Counted from the stretch's first letter, positions 42,787-52,267 are shown. The stretch: DNA of 64,000 bases from Dysosmobacter acutus (GCF_018919205.1 NZ_JAHLQN010000001.1:3092308-3156307); one strand, 5' to 3'. The notes: generated by a model from the letters alone, not told the origin. Numbers and translations: made by a program.

Positions 42787-42810
42787 TTATACCCTTTTCC
42801 AGGTGGAACA

Positions 42811-42837
42811 GGTGTCGCCTTCGGGCGGCGCCTTTTT
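42811..42837 (+). terminator. Second tandem terminator
   Basis: GGTGTCGCC pairs with GGCGGCGCC around a TTCG loop and is followed by five T. The next gene begins about 90 bases later. Confidence 0.75.
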
Positions 42838-42925
42838 CATAATACAAGCCGCACCCGTCCGGCGACCAGGCGGGACCGCGAAGGGCGTGGAAGCCGCCAT
42901 ATAAACAGCGGAGAAAGGAACACCT

Positions 42926-43519
42926 ATGATCATTGAAGGAATCAGAAATCTTCTGGGCGAAGACCTGGCGAAGCAGGTCGAAGCGGCGCTGAAGGGCAAG
43001 GGCAAGGACGGAAAGGACGTCGACCTGGTGATTGGGAACGACGGGACCTTCGTTCCGGCCGAAAAGTACAACGGCGCCAACAGCGGGAAGGCCAGCGCGG
43101 AAAACGCCCTGAAGGCGGCCGCGGAAGCCCTGAAGGCTGTCGGCGGTTCCGGCGATCCGGCAAAGATCGCGGACGACGTCAAGGTCGCGAAGGAGAAGTT
43201 CGACACCCTTCAGACGACCCACGCCGCCGAACTTGCGAAGATCAGCAAGCGGTCCGCCCTTCAGATGGCCTTGAACGGGAAGGTCTATGACCCTTCCGAC
43301 ATCATCGGCCTTCTGGACATGGACAAGATCGAAGTCAGCGACGACGGAAGCCTGAAAACCGACCTGGAAGGCCTTCTGAAGCCGATCAAGGAGTCGAAGG
43401 CGTACCTGTTCAAGGAAGACCCCGCAAAGACCCCGCCCGTCCACGGCGCGACGCCGGCCGATCCTGGCCCGAAGGCGCCGCCGGCGGCCGGCAAGGTAGA
43501 CGGCCCCGTCTGCCTGTAA
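42926..43519 (+). CDS. Phage scaffolding protein (GP20-like)
   Basis: 197 residues: charged, helical, with a coiled-coil middle (about 50-110) and a Pro/Ala-rich C-terminus. Position directly before the major capsid gene and resemblance to the GP20 minor structural family indicate a scaffold that guides capsid assembly. Confidence 0.8.
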   Translation: MIIEGIRNLLGEDLAKQVEAALKGKGKDGKDVDLVIGNDGTFVPAEKYNGANSGKASAENALKAAAEALKAVGGSGDPAKIADDVKVAKEKFDTLQTTHAAELAKISKRSALQMALNGKVYDPSDIIGLLDMDKIEVSDDGSLKTDLEGLLKPIKESKAYLFKEDPAKTPPVHGATPADPGPKAPPAAGKVDGPVCL

Positions 43520-43553
43520 ACCACACCACCAAAAACGAAAGGAATGATACACA

Positions 43554-44450
43554 ATGGCAAGAACTAAAGCTATCAGCCTGATCCAGAGCGGTTCCACGAA
43601 GGCCGACCTGGCCGAACTGTCCGGCCTGGTGATCGCGAACATTCAGAAGGACACCCTGGCCCAGGGCCTGAAGTCCCAGGCCTACACCGGCAACCCCGCC
43701 AGCGGTTCCGTCGAGTTCAAGCGTTTCAAGAACAGCGCGTCCCAGCCCTACGGCACCGCGCGCACCGCGAACAAGGGAACCGCGATCACCGTTCCCCCGA
43801 CCCCTGTCAACCTGGACACCCACCGCGAGATCGTCGAGGAAGCCGCGAAGTTCGACCTGGACACCTTCGGCGTGACGAACATCATGGCGCGCCGCGCCGA
43901 CAACCACGTCGACACCGTGGCCGCGGAGTTCGACGCCGCCTTCTTCCAGACCGCCTTCGACGCCGGCACCGCCTACACCCCCGACGCCAGCGCCACGATC
44001 GAAGAAATCCTGGAAGGCCTGATCCAGAGCGTGGAAACCGTGAAGAACGACTACGTCCGCGGCGTTCCCCGTAACCTGATCCGCCTGGTTCTGGACCCCG
44101 TCACCTACGGCAAGGCCAGAAACTACCTGGACAAGAACACCAACAACGCCAACGTCGACACCGCGGCGGAGGACTTCGCCATGTTCCACGGCGTCCGCGT
44201 CTATTCCTCCATCAATCTTCCCGTGAAGACTGAAACCGTGGAAACCACGAAGACGAAGACCACCACCTGTCACGGCGTCGCCATGATCGAAGGCGCGATC
44301 GCACAGCCGGCGGTCATTTACCCCTACAAGGAGCCGGAGAAGATCCCCCTGTCCAACGACTACGGCGTGTCCATGTTCTTCGACTACGGCACGAAGGCCC
44401 TGACCCCCGACCTAATCTTCACCTACTCCACCAGCGTCACTTCCACCTGA
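43554..44450 (+). CDS. Major capsid protein
   Basis: 298 residues; 'GVTNIMARRADNHVDTVAAEFDAAFF' (in part) and the order after portal and scaffold fit an HK97-fold major head protein. It starts 34 bases after the scaffold gene with AAAGGAA. No N-terminal protease-cleaved delta domain is evident, in line with a separate scaffold. Confidence 0.88.
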   Translation: MARTKAISLIQSGSTKADLAELSGLVIANIQKDTLAQGLKSQAYTGNPASGSVEFKRFKNSASQPYGTARTANKGTAITVPPTPVNLDTHREIVEEAAKFDLDTFGVTNIMARRADNHVDTVAAEFDAAFFQTAFDAGTAYTPDASATIEEILEGLIQSVETVKNDYVRGVPRNLIRLVLDPVTYGKARNYLDKNTNNANVDTAAEDFAMFHGVRVYSSINLPVKTETVETTKTKTTTCHGVAMIEGAIAQPAVIYPYKEPEKIPLSNDYGVSMFFDYGTKALTPDLIFTYSTSVTST

Positions 44451-44485
44451 TCGGCGTGACGCCCGTTTGAAAGGAGGAACAGAAC

Positions 44486-44746
44486 GTGAAGTTCAAGCAC
44501 ATTAGAACCGGCGCGATCCTGGAACCCCATAGCGACTTCGTTCTGGAACAGTTCCAGAAGTCCCCTGACCTGATCCCCTTCGACGATCCGGAGCCTGTCG
44601 CCGCCCCTGGCGACGGCGACAAGCCCCTGTCGAAGTTCACGAAGGACGAACTTCTGGAAATGGCCCAGGAAGCCGGAATCGCGGTCCCTGACGGCGCGAA
44701 GAAGGCGGAGATCATCGACCTGATCGAAGCCCTGAAGCAGAACTGA
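44486..44746 (+). CDS. Small head-associated protein with C-terminal HeH/Rho-N-like motif
   Basis: 86 residues. The N-terminal 35 residues resemble short virion decoration proteins; the C-terminal 40 ('FTKDELLEMAQEAGIAVPDGAKKAEIIDLIEALK', in parts) form a helix-extended-loop-helix (HeH/LEM, Rho-N-like) motif common after capsid genes. Confidence 0.75.
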   Translation: MKFKHIRTGAILEPHSDFVLEQFQKSPDLIPFDDPEPVAAPGDGDKPLSKFTKDELLEMAQEAGIAVPDGAKKAEIIDLIEALKQN

Positions 44747-44771
44747 CGGGGCCGCCGAAAGGTGGTCTATC

Positions 44772-45221
44772 ATGCTGAAAGAAATCCTTGCTTCCCTGGA
44801 AGGCCTGACCGACCTTGAAAGGGCCGAAGTCCTTCGGACGCTTATGTCCGGACAGACGGTCCTTCAGAAGGTCAAAACCCTTCTGGGGATCACCACGGAG
44901 GACCAGGACGACGTTCTGGAATATGTGATCCAGACCGTTCAGACCCTGGTCCTTCGCTATATCAACTGGGACGAACTCCCCCTGGAACTGGAAAACGTCC
45001 TGGCTGTCATGTGCGTCAGCTACTACAAGGCCGCCGGACTGGGAACCACCGCGGCGGCGCCTGGGGCCGTGTCTTCCGTGAAGCGCGGCGACGTCCAGAC
45101 GTCCTTCGCGGTCGGTTCCGGTTCTTCCGGATCGGCCGGCACCTTCAACCTGGGGAACGACAACGGGGACTTCTTCGGCTGGAAGACAGTCCTGAACGAA
45201 TACCGGAAGTTAAGGTGGTGA
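44772..45221 (+). CDS. Head-tail connector protein (gp6-like)
   Basis: 149 residues, helical; 'VKTLLGITTEDQDDVLEYVIQ' (in part) is the family start pattern of DNA-packaging/head-tail connectors. It would sit under the portal. Ends five bases before the next gene. Confidence 0.85.
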   Translation: MLKEILASLEGLTDLERAEVLRTLMSGQTVLQKVKTLLGITTEDQDDVLEYVIQTVQTLVLRYINWDELPLELENVLAVMCVSYYKAAGLGTTAAAPGAVSSVKRGDVQTSFAVGSGSSGSAGTFNLGNDNGDFFGWKTVLNEYRKLRW

Positions 45222-45225
45222 CGGA

Positions 45226-45615
45226 ATGGCCTTCGGAAGCCCCGCGGCGGAGCGCGCCGCGATCGAAAGCACCTATGAAGACACCGCCACCGTCTACCGG
45301 ACAGCACCAAAAAGGGGCGCGAACTGCCTGTCCGCAAGCGTCCCCGACGTGGTGTATTCTGGTATCATTTGCGCGCTGTCGTATTCAGGTACAAACAGCA
45401 GTATGCAGACAAACGCACAACAGAACATCGACCACGACGCCGTCGTCTTTGCCGGTCCGGACCTGAAGGTTCTTCCTGGCGACATGATCGTCGTGAAGCG
45501 GTTCGGTCGCGACGACCCTTCCAGCACCCAGGAAGTGACGTTCGAAGTGATCGGCCGCCCGTCGGTGTATGCCACCCACCAGGAAATCAAAGTAAAGGAC
45601 GGTGATCTGTCGTGA
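45226..45615 (+). CDS. Head closure / stopper protein
   Basis: 129 residues, beta-rich, located between connector and tail terminator, as in PBSX-type phages (YqbH/XkdH-like). 'PGDMIVVKRFGRD' and 'EVIGRPSVYATHQE' fit this family. It plugs the DNA exit before tail joining. Confidence 0.7.
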   Translation: MAFGSPAAERAAIESTYEDTATVYRTAPKRGANCLSASVPDVVYSGIICALSYSGTNSSMQTNAQQNIDHDAVVFAGPDLKVLPGDMIVVKRFGRDDPSSTQEVTFEVIGRPSVYATHQEIKVKDGDLS

Positions 45616-46070
45616 CCTTGAACGACTTCCTGGAAGCGATCGCGAAGAAGCTGATCGCCAGGTGGCCCGCCCGTCACGTTTTCGTCAACCGGATTCCGGC
45701 CGAAGCTGACGGGAACTTCTATGTCCGCGTGATCGAAACCACCCAGGAACAGAAGCTGGACCGCCGCCGCGTCAGGACGACGCGGTTCGAAGTCTGTTAT
45801 CTTCAGGCGGACAGGGACAACCTGTCCTTCAATACCTGGCTGGAAGCTATGCTGGACGACTTCGAAACCCTTTCCGTCTTCGAGAAGACCGAGGACGGGA
45901 CGGACGTCTTCCGGTCACTTCGGCTGACGAACATCGCGGCAAACCAGGACGGCGACGAACGGTTCTTTTCCTTCCGCTTCGACGCCCGACTGAACTTCGT
46001 GATCACGCCCGACGTGATCCCGTCCATGTATTATCTGGATCAGAACAACACGATCAAATCGGAGGTCTGA
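45612..46070 (+). CDS. Tail terminator-like protein (DUF6838 type)
   Basis: 152 residues; 'HVFVNRIPAEADGNFYVRVIE' (in part), 'RRRVRTTRFEVCYL' and 'RFFSFRFDARLNF' fit the DUF6838 family placed before the sheath gene in contractile phages. It likely caps the tail tube. Confidence 0.78.
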   Translation: MTLNDFLEAIAKKLIARWPARHVFVNRIPAEADGNFYVRVIETTQEQKLDRRRVRTTRFEVCYLQADRDNLSFNTWLEAMLDDFETLSVFEKTEDGTDVFRSLRLTNIAANQDGDERFFSFRFDARLNFVITPDVIPSMYYLDQNNTIKSEV

Positions 46071-46073
46071 CAA

Positions 46074-46262
46074 ATGGCCCAGAAGAAAAAGACCGTCGCC
46101 GTCGACCAGGAAGCGCCGGTCTTCACAAAGGAACAAATGGTCAAGTCTAAAACCCTGGGCGTCCCCAGGGACGCCGTCGCGGCGATCCTGAAGGACGGCC
46201 AGACCTACACACGGGAAGAAGCGGTCCGCCTTGTGACCGACTTCCTTGAAAGGAGCGTGTAA
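46074..46262 (+). CDS. Small protein before the sheath gene
   Basis: 62 residues, basic start and helical end. It sits in the usual place of a short uncharacterised gene between tail terminator and sheath. It begins three bases after the previous stop. Confidence 0.65.
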   Translation: MAQKKKTVAVDQEAPVFTKEQMVKSKTLGVPRDAVAAILKDGQTYTREEAVRLVTDFLERSV

Positions 46263-46264
46263 CT

Positions 46265-47599
46265 ATGCCTATTGGTGGAGGTTCTTTCACCGTACAGAAC
46301 AAGGTCCTTCCTGGTGCTTACATCAACTTCGTGAGCATGGGGACCAACGCCAAAATGGGGGAACGCGGCGTCGCGGCCCTTCCCCTGGAACTGAACTGGG
46401 GACCTGAAGGCCAGGTCTTCAAGCTGGACGCCGCGGACTTCAACGCGACCAGTCTGAAGGTCTTCGGCTACGACCCCACCGACGCGAATATCCTTCTGGT
46501 CCGCGAAGCCATGAAGCGCGCGAAGACCCTTCTGATCTACCGCGTGAACGGCGGCGGCACGAAGGCCAGCGCCACCGTCGGCGGAATGACCGTGACCGCG
46601 AAGTATGGCGGCACCCGCGGAAACGCGATCAAGGTCGCCGTGATCACCAACGTCGACGACGCCACGAAGGCGGACGTCGTGACCTATCTTGACGATATGG
46701 TCATGGACAGCCAGACCGTCGCGAAGTCCGGCGGCGCCGCTTCCCTGGCCGCGAACGACTTCGTCACCTTCGGCACCGCCGCCACCCTGGCGGCCGCCAC
46801 CGCGACCCCCCTGACCGGCGGCACGAACGCCACGGTCAACGCCGCGAAGCACACCGCCGCCCTGACCGCCTTCGAAGTGGAAACCTTCAACGTGATCGGC
46901 TACCCTGGCACCGTGGAGGACATCAAGTCCCTGTATGCGGCCTTCGTCAAGCGCCTTCGCGACGACGAAGGGAAGAAGATCGTCGGCGTCCTGTATGGCT
47001 ACGACGGCGACAATATGGGCCTGATCAACGTGAAGAACGGCGTCGTCCTGACCAACGGGACCACCATCACCGGCGACAAGGCCGTCGCCTGGGTGACTGG
47101 CGCTTCCGCCGGCGCGGAAGTGAACGAGTCCCTGACGAACACCGCCTACGACGACGCCGTGGACGTCGACATCAAATACACGAAGTCCCAGTTCGAAGCC
47201 GCGATCAAGGCCGGCGAGTTCGTATTCTATGCCGACTACGGGAAGGCCCGTGTCCTGACGGACATCAACAGCCTGACCACCATCGGCCAGAATATGTCTT
47301 CCGACTGGGTGTCGAACCGCGTCGTCCGCGTCATGGACGGCTGGGCGAACGACGTCGCCCGTATCTTCGGCGAGTCCTATATCGGCCTGGTAACGAACAG
47401 CGACACCGGCCGCCAGCTTTTCAAGGCTGACCTGGTGTCCCTGGCCCTTCAGTACCAGTCCATCGACGCGATCAGCAACTTCAAGTCCGACGACATCACC
47501 GTTCAGCAGGGCGACGGCAAACGCGACGTCGCGGTCGACTGCGCCCTTCAGCCGAACGACAGCATGGAAAAGCTGTATATGACCGTCGTCGTGAACTGA
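46265..47599 (+). CDS. Tail sheath protein (XkdK type)
   Basis: 444 residues. 'QNKVLPGAYINFVS' at the start and 'SSDWVSNRVVRVMDGWANDVARIF' (in part) near the C-terminus are hallmarks of contractile-tail sheath subunits. Shows that the virion is a myovirus type. Confidence 0.95.
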   Translation: MPIGGGSFTVQNKVLPGAYINFVSMGTNAKMGERGVAALPLELNWGPEGQVFKLDAADFNATSLKVFGYDPTDANILLVREAMKRAKTLLIYRVNGGGTKASATVGGMTVTAKYGGTRGNAIKVAVITNVDDATKADVVTYLDDMVMDSQTVAKSGGAASLAANDFVTFGTAATLAAATATPLTGGTNATVNAAKHTAALTAFEVETFNVIGYPGTVEDIKSLYAAFVKRLRDDEGKKIVGVLYGYDGDNMGLINVKNGVVLTNGTTITGDKAVAWVTGASAGAEVNESLTNTAYDDAVDVDIKYTKSQFEAAIKAGEFVFYADYGKARVLTDINSLTTIGQNMSSDWVSNRVVRVMDGWANDVARIFGESYIGLVTNSDTGRQLFKADLVSLALQYQSIDAISNFKSDDITVQQGDGKRDVAVDCALQPNDSMEKLYMTVVVN

Positions 47600-47617
47600 C
47601 GAAAGGAGTGACCCAGA

Positions 47618-48076
47618 ATGAAGACTTTGAACGCACCTGATACCATTTCCGGCAAGGCCGGCCGTGCCTACGCAAAGATCAACGGCAACAACGAAGAACT
47701 GTTCTTCGCGAAGACCATCGAAGCCACCGTCGAGAAAAACAAGTCCGAAGTGAAGGCGATCGGGAAGCGCATGACGGGCCATAAGACCACCGGCGCCAAC
47801 GGGACCGGCTCCATGACCCTTTACTACATGACGCCCCTGTTCCGCGAACTGATCCGCCAGTGGAAGGAAACCGGCGTGGACGTCTACTTCGACATGGTCG
47901 TCGAGAACGACGACGAAGAGTCCGCCGCCGGCAAGCAGACGGTCCTTCTGATCGACTGCAACCTGGATTCCGTGATCCTGGCGAAGCTGGACGGCGACAG
48001 CGACGACGCCCTGGACGAAGACGCCGACTTCACCTTCGAGGACTTCGACATTCTGAAGGCCTTCAACCAGATTTAA
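47618..48076 (+). CDS. Tail tube protein (XkdM type)
   Basis: 152 residues; 'DTISGKAGRAYAKINGNNEELF' (in part) and 'TGANGTGSMTLYYMTPLFRELI' (in part) match the XkdM tube family. It forms the rigid inner tube inside the sheath. Confidence 0.95.
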   Translation: MKTLNAPDTISGKAGRAYAKINGNNEELFFAKTIEATVEKNKSEVKAIGKRMTGHKTTGANGTGSMTLYYMTPLFRELIRQWKETGVDVYFDMVVENDDEESAAGKQTVLLIDCNLDSVILAKLDGDSDDALDEDADFTFEDFDILKAFNQI

Positions 48077-48106
48077 CCACCCACCGTTCAGAAGGAGGAA
48101 ATACAC

Positions 48107-48514
48107 ATGGGTAAACTTCAGGAATTTCTTATGCAGAGCGAAGAGCGCGCACAGGTGACGGAGGAAGTCGCGATCAGCGGCTTCCCCGTCCCCTTCACCG
48201 TCAAGTCGATCACAGAGGGCGAAAACAAGGCCCTTCGGAAGACCTGTCAGAAGGTGAACTTCGACAAGAAGACCCACCAGAAGACCACGGAAACCGATAT
48301 GGACCTTTACAATAACCGCCTGGTGATCGCCTGTTGTGTGGACCCGAACTTCAAGGACGCCGACCTTCAGGCGAAGTATGGCGTCATGGGCGCCGAAGCC
48401 CTGATCGACGTCCTTCTGAAGCCTGGACAGTTCGTCGACCTTCTGGTCGCGATCCAGGACGTCAACGGCTTCACCGACGACGTGAACGACCTTCGCGAAG
48501 AAGCAAAAAACTGA
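48107..48514 (+). CDS. Tail assembly chaperone (XkdN type), zero-frame product
   Basis: 135 residues; 'YNNRLVIACCVDPNFKDADLQAKYGV' (in part) is typical of XkdN. It stops in GCA AAA AAC TGA, and the coding potential continues in the -1 frame to 48723. By analogy with lambda G/GT, the short form and the frameshift fusion both help assemble the tail around the tape measure. Confidence 0.9.
   Translation: MGKLQEFLMQSEERAQVTEEVAISGFPVPFTVKSITEGENKALRKTCQKVNFDKKTHQKTTETDMDLYNNRLVIACCVDPNFKDADLQAKYGVMGAEALIDVLLKPGQFVDLLVAIQDVNGFTDDVNDLREEAKN
48505..48511 (+). other. Programmed -1 ribosomal frameshift site
   Basis: A-AAA-AAC in the exact X-XXY-YYZ register, immediately before the zero-frame TGA. 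It is the classic slippery heptamer. Confidence 0.88.
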
Positions 48515-48723
48515 TCACCGGTGGAGAGCGTGAGGAAGACGCGGACGGCGAAGCCGTCTATGCACACTACGCCCTTCACCGGCTGAAAATCCTCCCTGGC
48601 GCGCTGATGGCCCTTCCCCTTCGGGAACGGGCCTTCATTTATGCTTCCATCGACCTTCAGGTCGAGAAGGAGAAGAAGGAACAGAAACGGGCCGCGGCGC
48701 GGCGGGGGAAGAAAGGACGGTGA
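48511..48723 (+). CDS. Tail assembly chaperone extension (-1 frame)
   Basis: About 70 residues read after slippage, including 'YAHYALHRLKILPGALMALPLRERAFIYASI' (in part) and a very basic Lys/Arg-rich end. It has no good ribosome site of its own. It ends seven bases before the tape measure gene, the usual place of the GT segment. Confidence 0.85.
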   Translation: MITGGEREEDADGEAVYAHYALHRLKILPGALMALPLRERAFIYASIDLQVEKEKKEQKRAAARRGKKGR

Positions 48724-48729
48724 AGAACC

Positions 48730-50652
48730 GTGCCTGGTGTTTCGACACCTATGACGATCCGCGACGGTATGTCCGCAAAGCTGAAGCGGATCACGTCCGC
48801 CTTTCAGAAGATGGAGCGCGCCGCCAGGTCCGCGGACAAGGCCACCCAGGCCGTGAACCCTGGCCGGACCCTGGAAAACAGCGCGTCTTTGATCGACCGC
48901 GCCAGAAAGCGCCTGGACGCCTTTATCAACAGGCAGAGGGACGCCGGCAACGGGGCGGAAGAAGTCTCCGACGCCTGGTCCCGAACAGAAGGCCTGATCA
49001 AGAAAGCCCTGGCGGCCTTTTCGGTCGCCGCGATCAAAGGGCAGATTGAAAAGGCCCTTGACTATTTCAGTACACAATACAACGCCGAAGTCCAACTGGG
49101 CGTCGTTATGAAGAACGCCGGCATGGACCAGACGGCCTTCGACGCGATCCGGAAGCGCGCGTCCGGCCTTCAGGGGACGACGACCTTCGGCGACGAAGCC
49201 CTGATCGCCGGCGCGGCAGAACTGGGAACCTACCTGAAGGACCCGAAGGCCCTTTCGGAAGTCATGGGGACCCTGACCAACTACGCCGCCGGAATGGGCG
49301 GTCCAGCCGCCGACACGGCCCAGATGGTCGAATACGCGACCCAGCTTGGCAAGGCCTTAGATGGCACCTATGACGGTCTGAAGAAGAAGGGCTTCGAGTT
49401 ATCCGAAGCCCAGCAGAAGATCATAGAAACCGGAACCGACATGGAAAAGGTCGCTGTGATCAACGACGTGATCAATCAGTCCTGGAAGGGACTGGCCGAG
49501 TCCTACGCCAACACCCCCGCCGGCAAGATCGAGCAGTTCAAAAACAAGGTCGGCGATCTCTATGAAGTGGCCGGCCAGAAGCTGGTCGGCGGCGTCATTC
49601 GCCTTCTGACGGCCGTGAACGGCCTTCTGGACACCCTGTCCGGCACCAGCGCGATCGACGCGGTCTGTGTCACCCTGAACGTGGTCATGGGCCTTCTGGG
49701 CCTGGTCACGAACGGCGTGTCCTGGATCGTCCAGACGGTCGTCGACAACTGGCCTACTGTGTCCGCAATCCTGACGGCGATCGCGATCGTTCTTCTTCCG
49801 GCCATGATCTCCCGCCTGTGGGCTACCGTGGCGCCTGTCCTGGCCCAGGCCGCGGCCTGGGCGCTTGCAAATGCGCCGCTTATTATGATGATCGCCCTGG
49901 TCGCCCTTCTGATCTCCGCCGCGATGGACGCCGGCGTCACCATTGAAGACGTCGTGGGCTTCGTGGGCGGCCTTCTGGGCGGCCTGTATGCCTTCGGCTA
50001 CAACCTGATCGCCGACATTTGGAACTTCATCGCCACATTTGCGGAGTTCTTCGCGAACGTCTTCGTTGATCCGATCGGTTCCATTGAACGCCTGTTCCTG
50101 GGACTGGCGGATTCCGTCCTGGGCGTCCTGGAAACCATAGCGAACGCGATCGACGCGGTCTTCGGTTCGAGCCTGTCGGACGCCGTCGGCAACTGGCGAA
50201 GCGGCCTTCAGGCGAAGATCGAAGCCAGTTATGGAGAAAACGCCGTCCGCTACGACCGTATGGAGAAGATCGACACGGCCAGCACGGCGGCCGCCTGGTC
50301 CACCGGCGCGAAGGGGATCGCGAACAACCTTTCCCAGATCACCGGCAAGCTGGACAGCCTGACTTCTTCCTGGGACGTGTCCCGCGCCACCGGCGCGATC
50401 AACGGCGGGGACCTGGACAGCGTCGGTTCCGTCGGCAAGATTGACAGCGACGTCAATATCGCCGACGAAGACCTGAAGTTCCTTCGCGACGTGGCTGAAA
50501 TGCGCTATGTCCAGAACTTCGTCACCCTGACCCCGACCGTCGCGATGGACGCCCAGATCAGCGAACGTGTGGACCTGGACGACGTCGTCAGCGCGATCGA
50601 ACGGAAGCTGGAAGGTGAGTTCATCGCCGCCGCGGAAGGAGTGTATAACTAA
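48730..50652 (+). CDS. Tail tape measure protein
   Basis: 640 residues from GTG. Helical N-terminal part, then hydrophobic helices (about 305-470) and a Ser/Ala/Gly-rich C-terminus. Position after the chaperone and the hydrophobic middle fit a tape measure that sets tail length and helps DNA pass the membrane. It is short, which predicts a short tail. Confidence 0.9.
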   Translation: MPGVSTPMTIRDGMSAKLKRITSAFQKMERAARSADKATQAVNPGRTLENSASLIDRARKRLDAFINRQRDAGNGAEEVSDAWSRTEGLIKKALAAFSVAAIKGQIEKALDYFSTQYNAEVQLGVVMKNAGMDQTAFDAIRKRASGLQGTTTFGDEALIAGAAELGTYLKDPKALSEVMGTLTNYAAGMGGPAADTAQMVEYATQLGKALDGTYDGLKKKGFELSEAQQKIIETGTDMEKVAVINDVINQSWKGLAESYANTPAGKIEQFKNKVGDLYEVAGQKLVGGVIRLLTAVNGLLDTLSGTSAIDAVCVTLNVVMGLLGLVTNGVSWIVQTVVDNWPTVSAILTAIAIVLLPAMISRLWATVAPVLAQAAAWALANAPLIMMIALVALLISAAMDAGVTIEDVVGFVGGLLGGLYAFGYNLIADIWNFIATFAEFFANVFVDPIGSIERLFLGLADSVLGVLETIANAIDAVFGSSLSDAVGNWRSGLQAKIEASYGENAVRYDRMEKIDTASTAAAWSTGAKGIANNLSQITGKLDSLTSSWDVSRATGAINGGDLDSVGSVGKIDSDVNIADEDLKFLRDVAEMRYVQNFVTLTPTVAMDAQISERVDLDDVVSAIERKLEGEFIAAAEGVYN

Positions 50653-51308
50653 TGAGCCGATACAGAATGACCCTGATCGCGGGGGGGCGGGAAATCAACA
50701 TTCCCGTCCTTCCCGCTTCCCTGAAGGTGTCTTCCCCTGGCAAGAACGAGCGGACGACCGTCCTTGAACTGGGCGAAGTCCTGATTCTTCGGAAGAAGGG
50801 GCTTCGGACTATCGAATGGGACAGCTTCTTCCCGAAGTCCAGCGCCCCCTATACCACGGGCCAGGTCCGGAACCCGACCGCCATTATTCAGGCAATCCAG
50901 TCCGCCAGGGACAGCCGGACGCCCCTTCGCTTCCTGATCACCGGAACGGACCTGGACATGAACGTCAAAATGGGCGTGGAGTCCTTCGAGTACGAAGAGC
51001 GGTCCGGCGAACTGGGGGACTTCTACTATTCGATCAAGCTGTATGAATGGCGGGACTATTCCGCGAAGCGGATCACCCTTCCCGCCCAGAAGTCGGAGCC
51101 GGCAAAGGCCCAGGAACCGACCAGGGCCGGCCAGCCGGCCAGCAAACCGAAAACCTACACCGTGAAGTCTGGGGATTGCCTGTGGAACATCGCGAAGGCG
51201 CTGTACGGCAACGGGGCGGACTACACGAAAATCTACAACGCCAACAAGGGGACGATCGGGAAAAATCCGAACCTGATCTACCCTGGACAGACGTTCACGA
51301 TCCCCTGA
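50652..51308 (+). CDS. LysM-containing tail hub protein (XkdP type)
   Basis: 218 residues; N-terminal beta-rich base-plate part and a C-terminal LysM (about 165-218: 'YTVKSGDCLWNIAKALYGNG', 'LIYPGQTFTIP'). It starts within the tape measure stop codon region. LysM binds peptidoglycan during injection. Confidence 0.93.
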   Translation: MSRYRMTLIAGGREINIPVLPASLKVSSPGKNERTTVLELGEVLILRKKGLRTIEWDSFFPKSSAPYTTGQVRNPTAIIQAIQSARDSRTPLRFLITGTDLDMNVKMGVESFEYEERSGELGDFYYSIKLYEWRDYSAKRITLPAQKSEPAKAQEPTRAGQPASKPKTYTVKSGDCLWNIAKALYGNGADYTKIYNANKGTIGKNPNLIYPGQTFTIP

Positions 51309-51309
51309 T

Positions 51310-52266
51310 ATGGCTATCTCTATTCTTTACCAGAACAACGTGACCGGCGCCGCGCATGACGTGACGACGCTGATCACGGCGGCAAAGTGGACGACAAAAA
51401 GGTCCGGTTCCCCCGCTTCCCTGACCGTGACCGCGATCGTCGACGGCGCCGTGGTGTGGAACCCTGGCGGGATTCTGGTCCTGAAGAACGGTTCCACGGG
51501 CCTTTTCTATGGCTATGTCGTGAAGATCAGCCAGAGCGAAAAGGACCAGGTCCAGATCACGGCCTACGATCAGACCTGGTATTTGAAGAAGAACAAGGAA
51601 ACCTATGTCTTCACCGGCAAGCGCGCCGACCAGATCGTGAAGCAGATCGCCGAAGACTTCAAGCTAAAGACCGGCACCCTGGCGAACACCGGCTACGCGA
51701 TCCCCTCCATGATCGAGGACGGCCAGACGCTTTTCGACATCGCCCTGAAGGCGATCGACCTGACCCTGATCAACACGGGGAAAATGTTCGTCCTGTGGGA
51801 CGACTTCGGTTCCCTGGCGATCACGGACGTCGAAACGGCGAAGCTGGACCTGTTCGTGGGCGACGGGAGCCTTGCCACCGGCTACACCTACGACCAGGAC
51901 ATAGACTCCGACACCTACAACAAAATCAAGCTGGTCAAGGACAATAAGACCACCGGCAAGCGCGACGTCTACATCTACCAGGATTCGAAGAACATGACCC
52001 TGTGGGGAATCCTTCAGGACTATGAAACGGTCGACGAAAGCATGAACGAAGCCCAGATCAAGGAGCGGGGCGCGAAAATGCTGGAACTTTACAACCGGCC
52101 GTCGCGGTCCTTCAGCCTGAACGCGATCGCGGACCTGTCCGTCCGTGCCGGCCGCGTCCTGTATATCGGGATTGGCGCCGTGGGCGTGAAGTCCTTCTTC
52201 CTGATCGAGGAAGCCACGCATGACCTGTTGAAGGAAACAATGACCCTGAAATTGAAGGTGGTGTGA
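51310..52266 (+). CDS. Base-plate hub protein (XkdQ type)
   Basis: 318 residues, gpD-like hub; 'YVVKISQSEKDQVQITAYDQTWYLKKNKETY' (in part) is a clear XkdQ pattern. It forms the base-plate hub at the tube tip. Confidence 0.9.
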   Translation: MAISILYQNNVTGAAHDVTTLITAAKWTTKRSGSPASLTVTAIVDGAVVWNPGGILVLKNGSTGLFYGYVVKISQSEKDQVQITAYDQTWYLKKNKETYVFTGKRADQIVKQIAEDFKLKTGTLANTGYAIPSMIEDGQTLFDIALKAIDLTLINTGKMFVLWDDFGSLAITDVETAKLDLFVGDGSLATGYTYDQDIDSDTYNKIKLVKDNKTTGKRDVYIYQDSKNMTLWGILQDYETVDESMNEAQIKERGAKMLELYNRPSRSFSLNAIADLSVRAGRVLYIGIGAVGVKSFFLIEEATHDLLKETMTLKLKVV

Positions 52267-52267
52267 C

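Noticed and set aside
46205..48277. 690-codon minus-strand open frame opposite sheath and tube genes
   Set aside because: The plus-strand products are clear tail proteins; the minus frame has low-complexity Val/Asp/Gly/Leu content and no start signals.
48107..48514. XkdN-type gene as a frameshifted pseudogene
   Set aside because: The frame change coincides with a perfect slippery heptamer, which is the normal organisation of tail chaperone genes.
50684..50691. G tract in the XkdP-type gene as a second frameshift site
   Set aside because: The gene reads through in one frame to a complete LysM domain, so no frameshift is needed.
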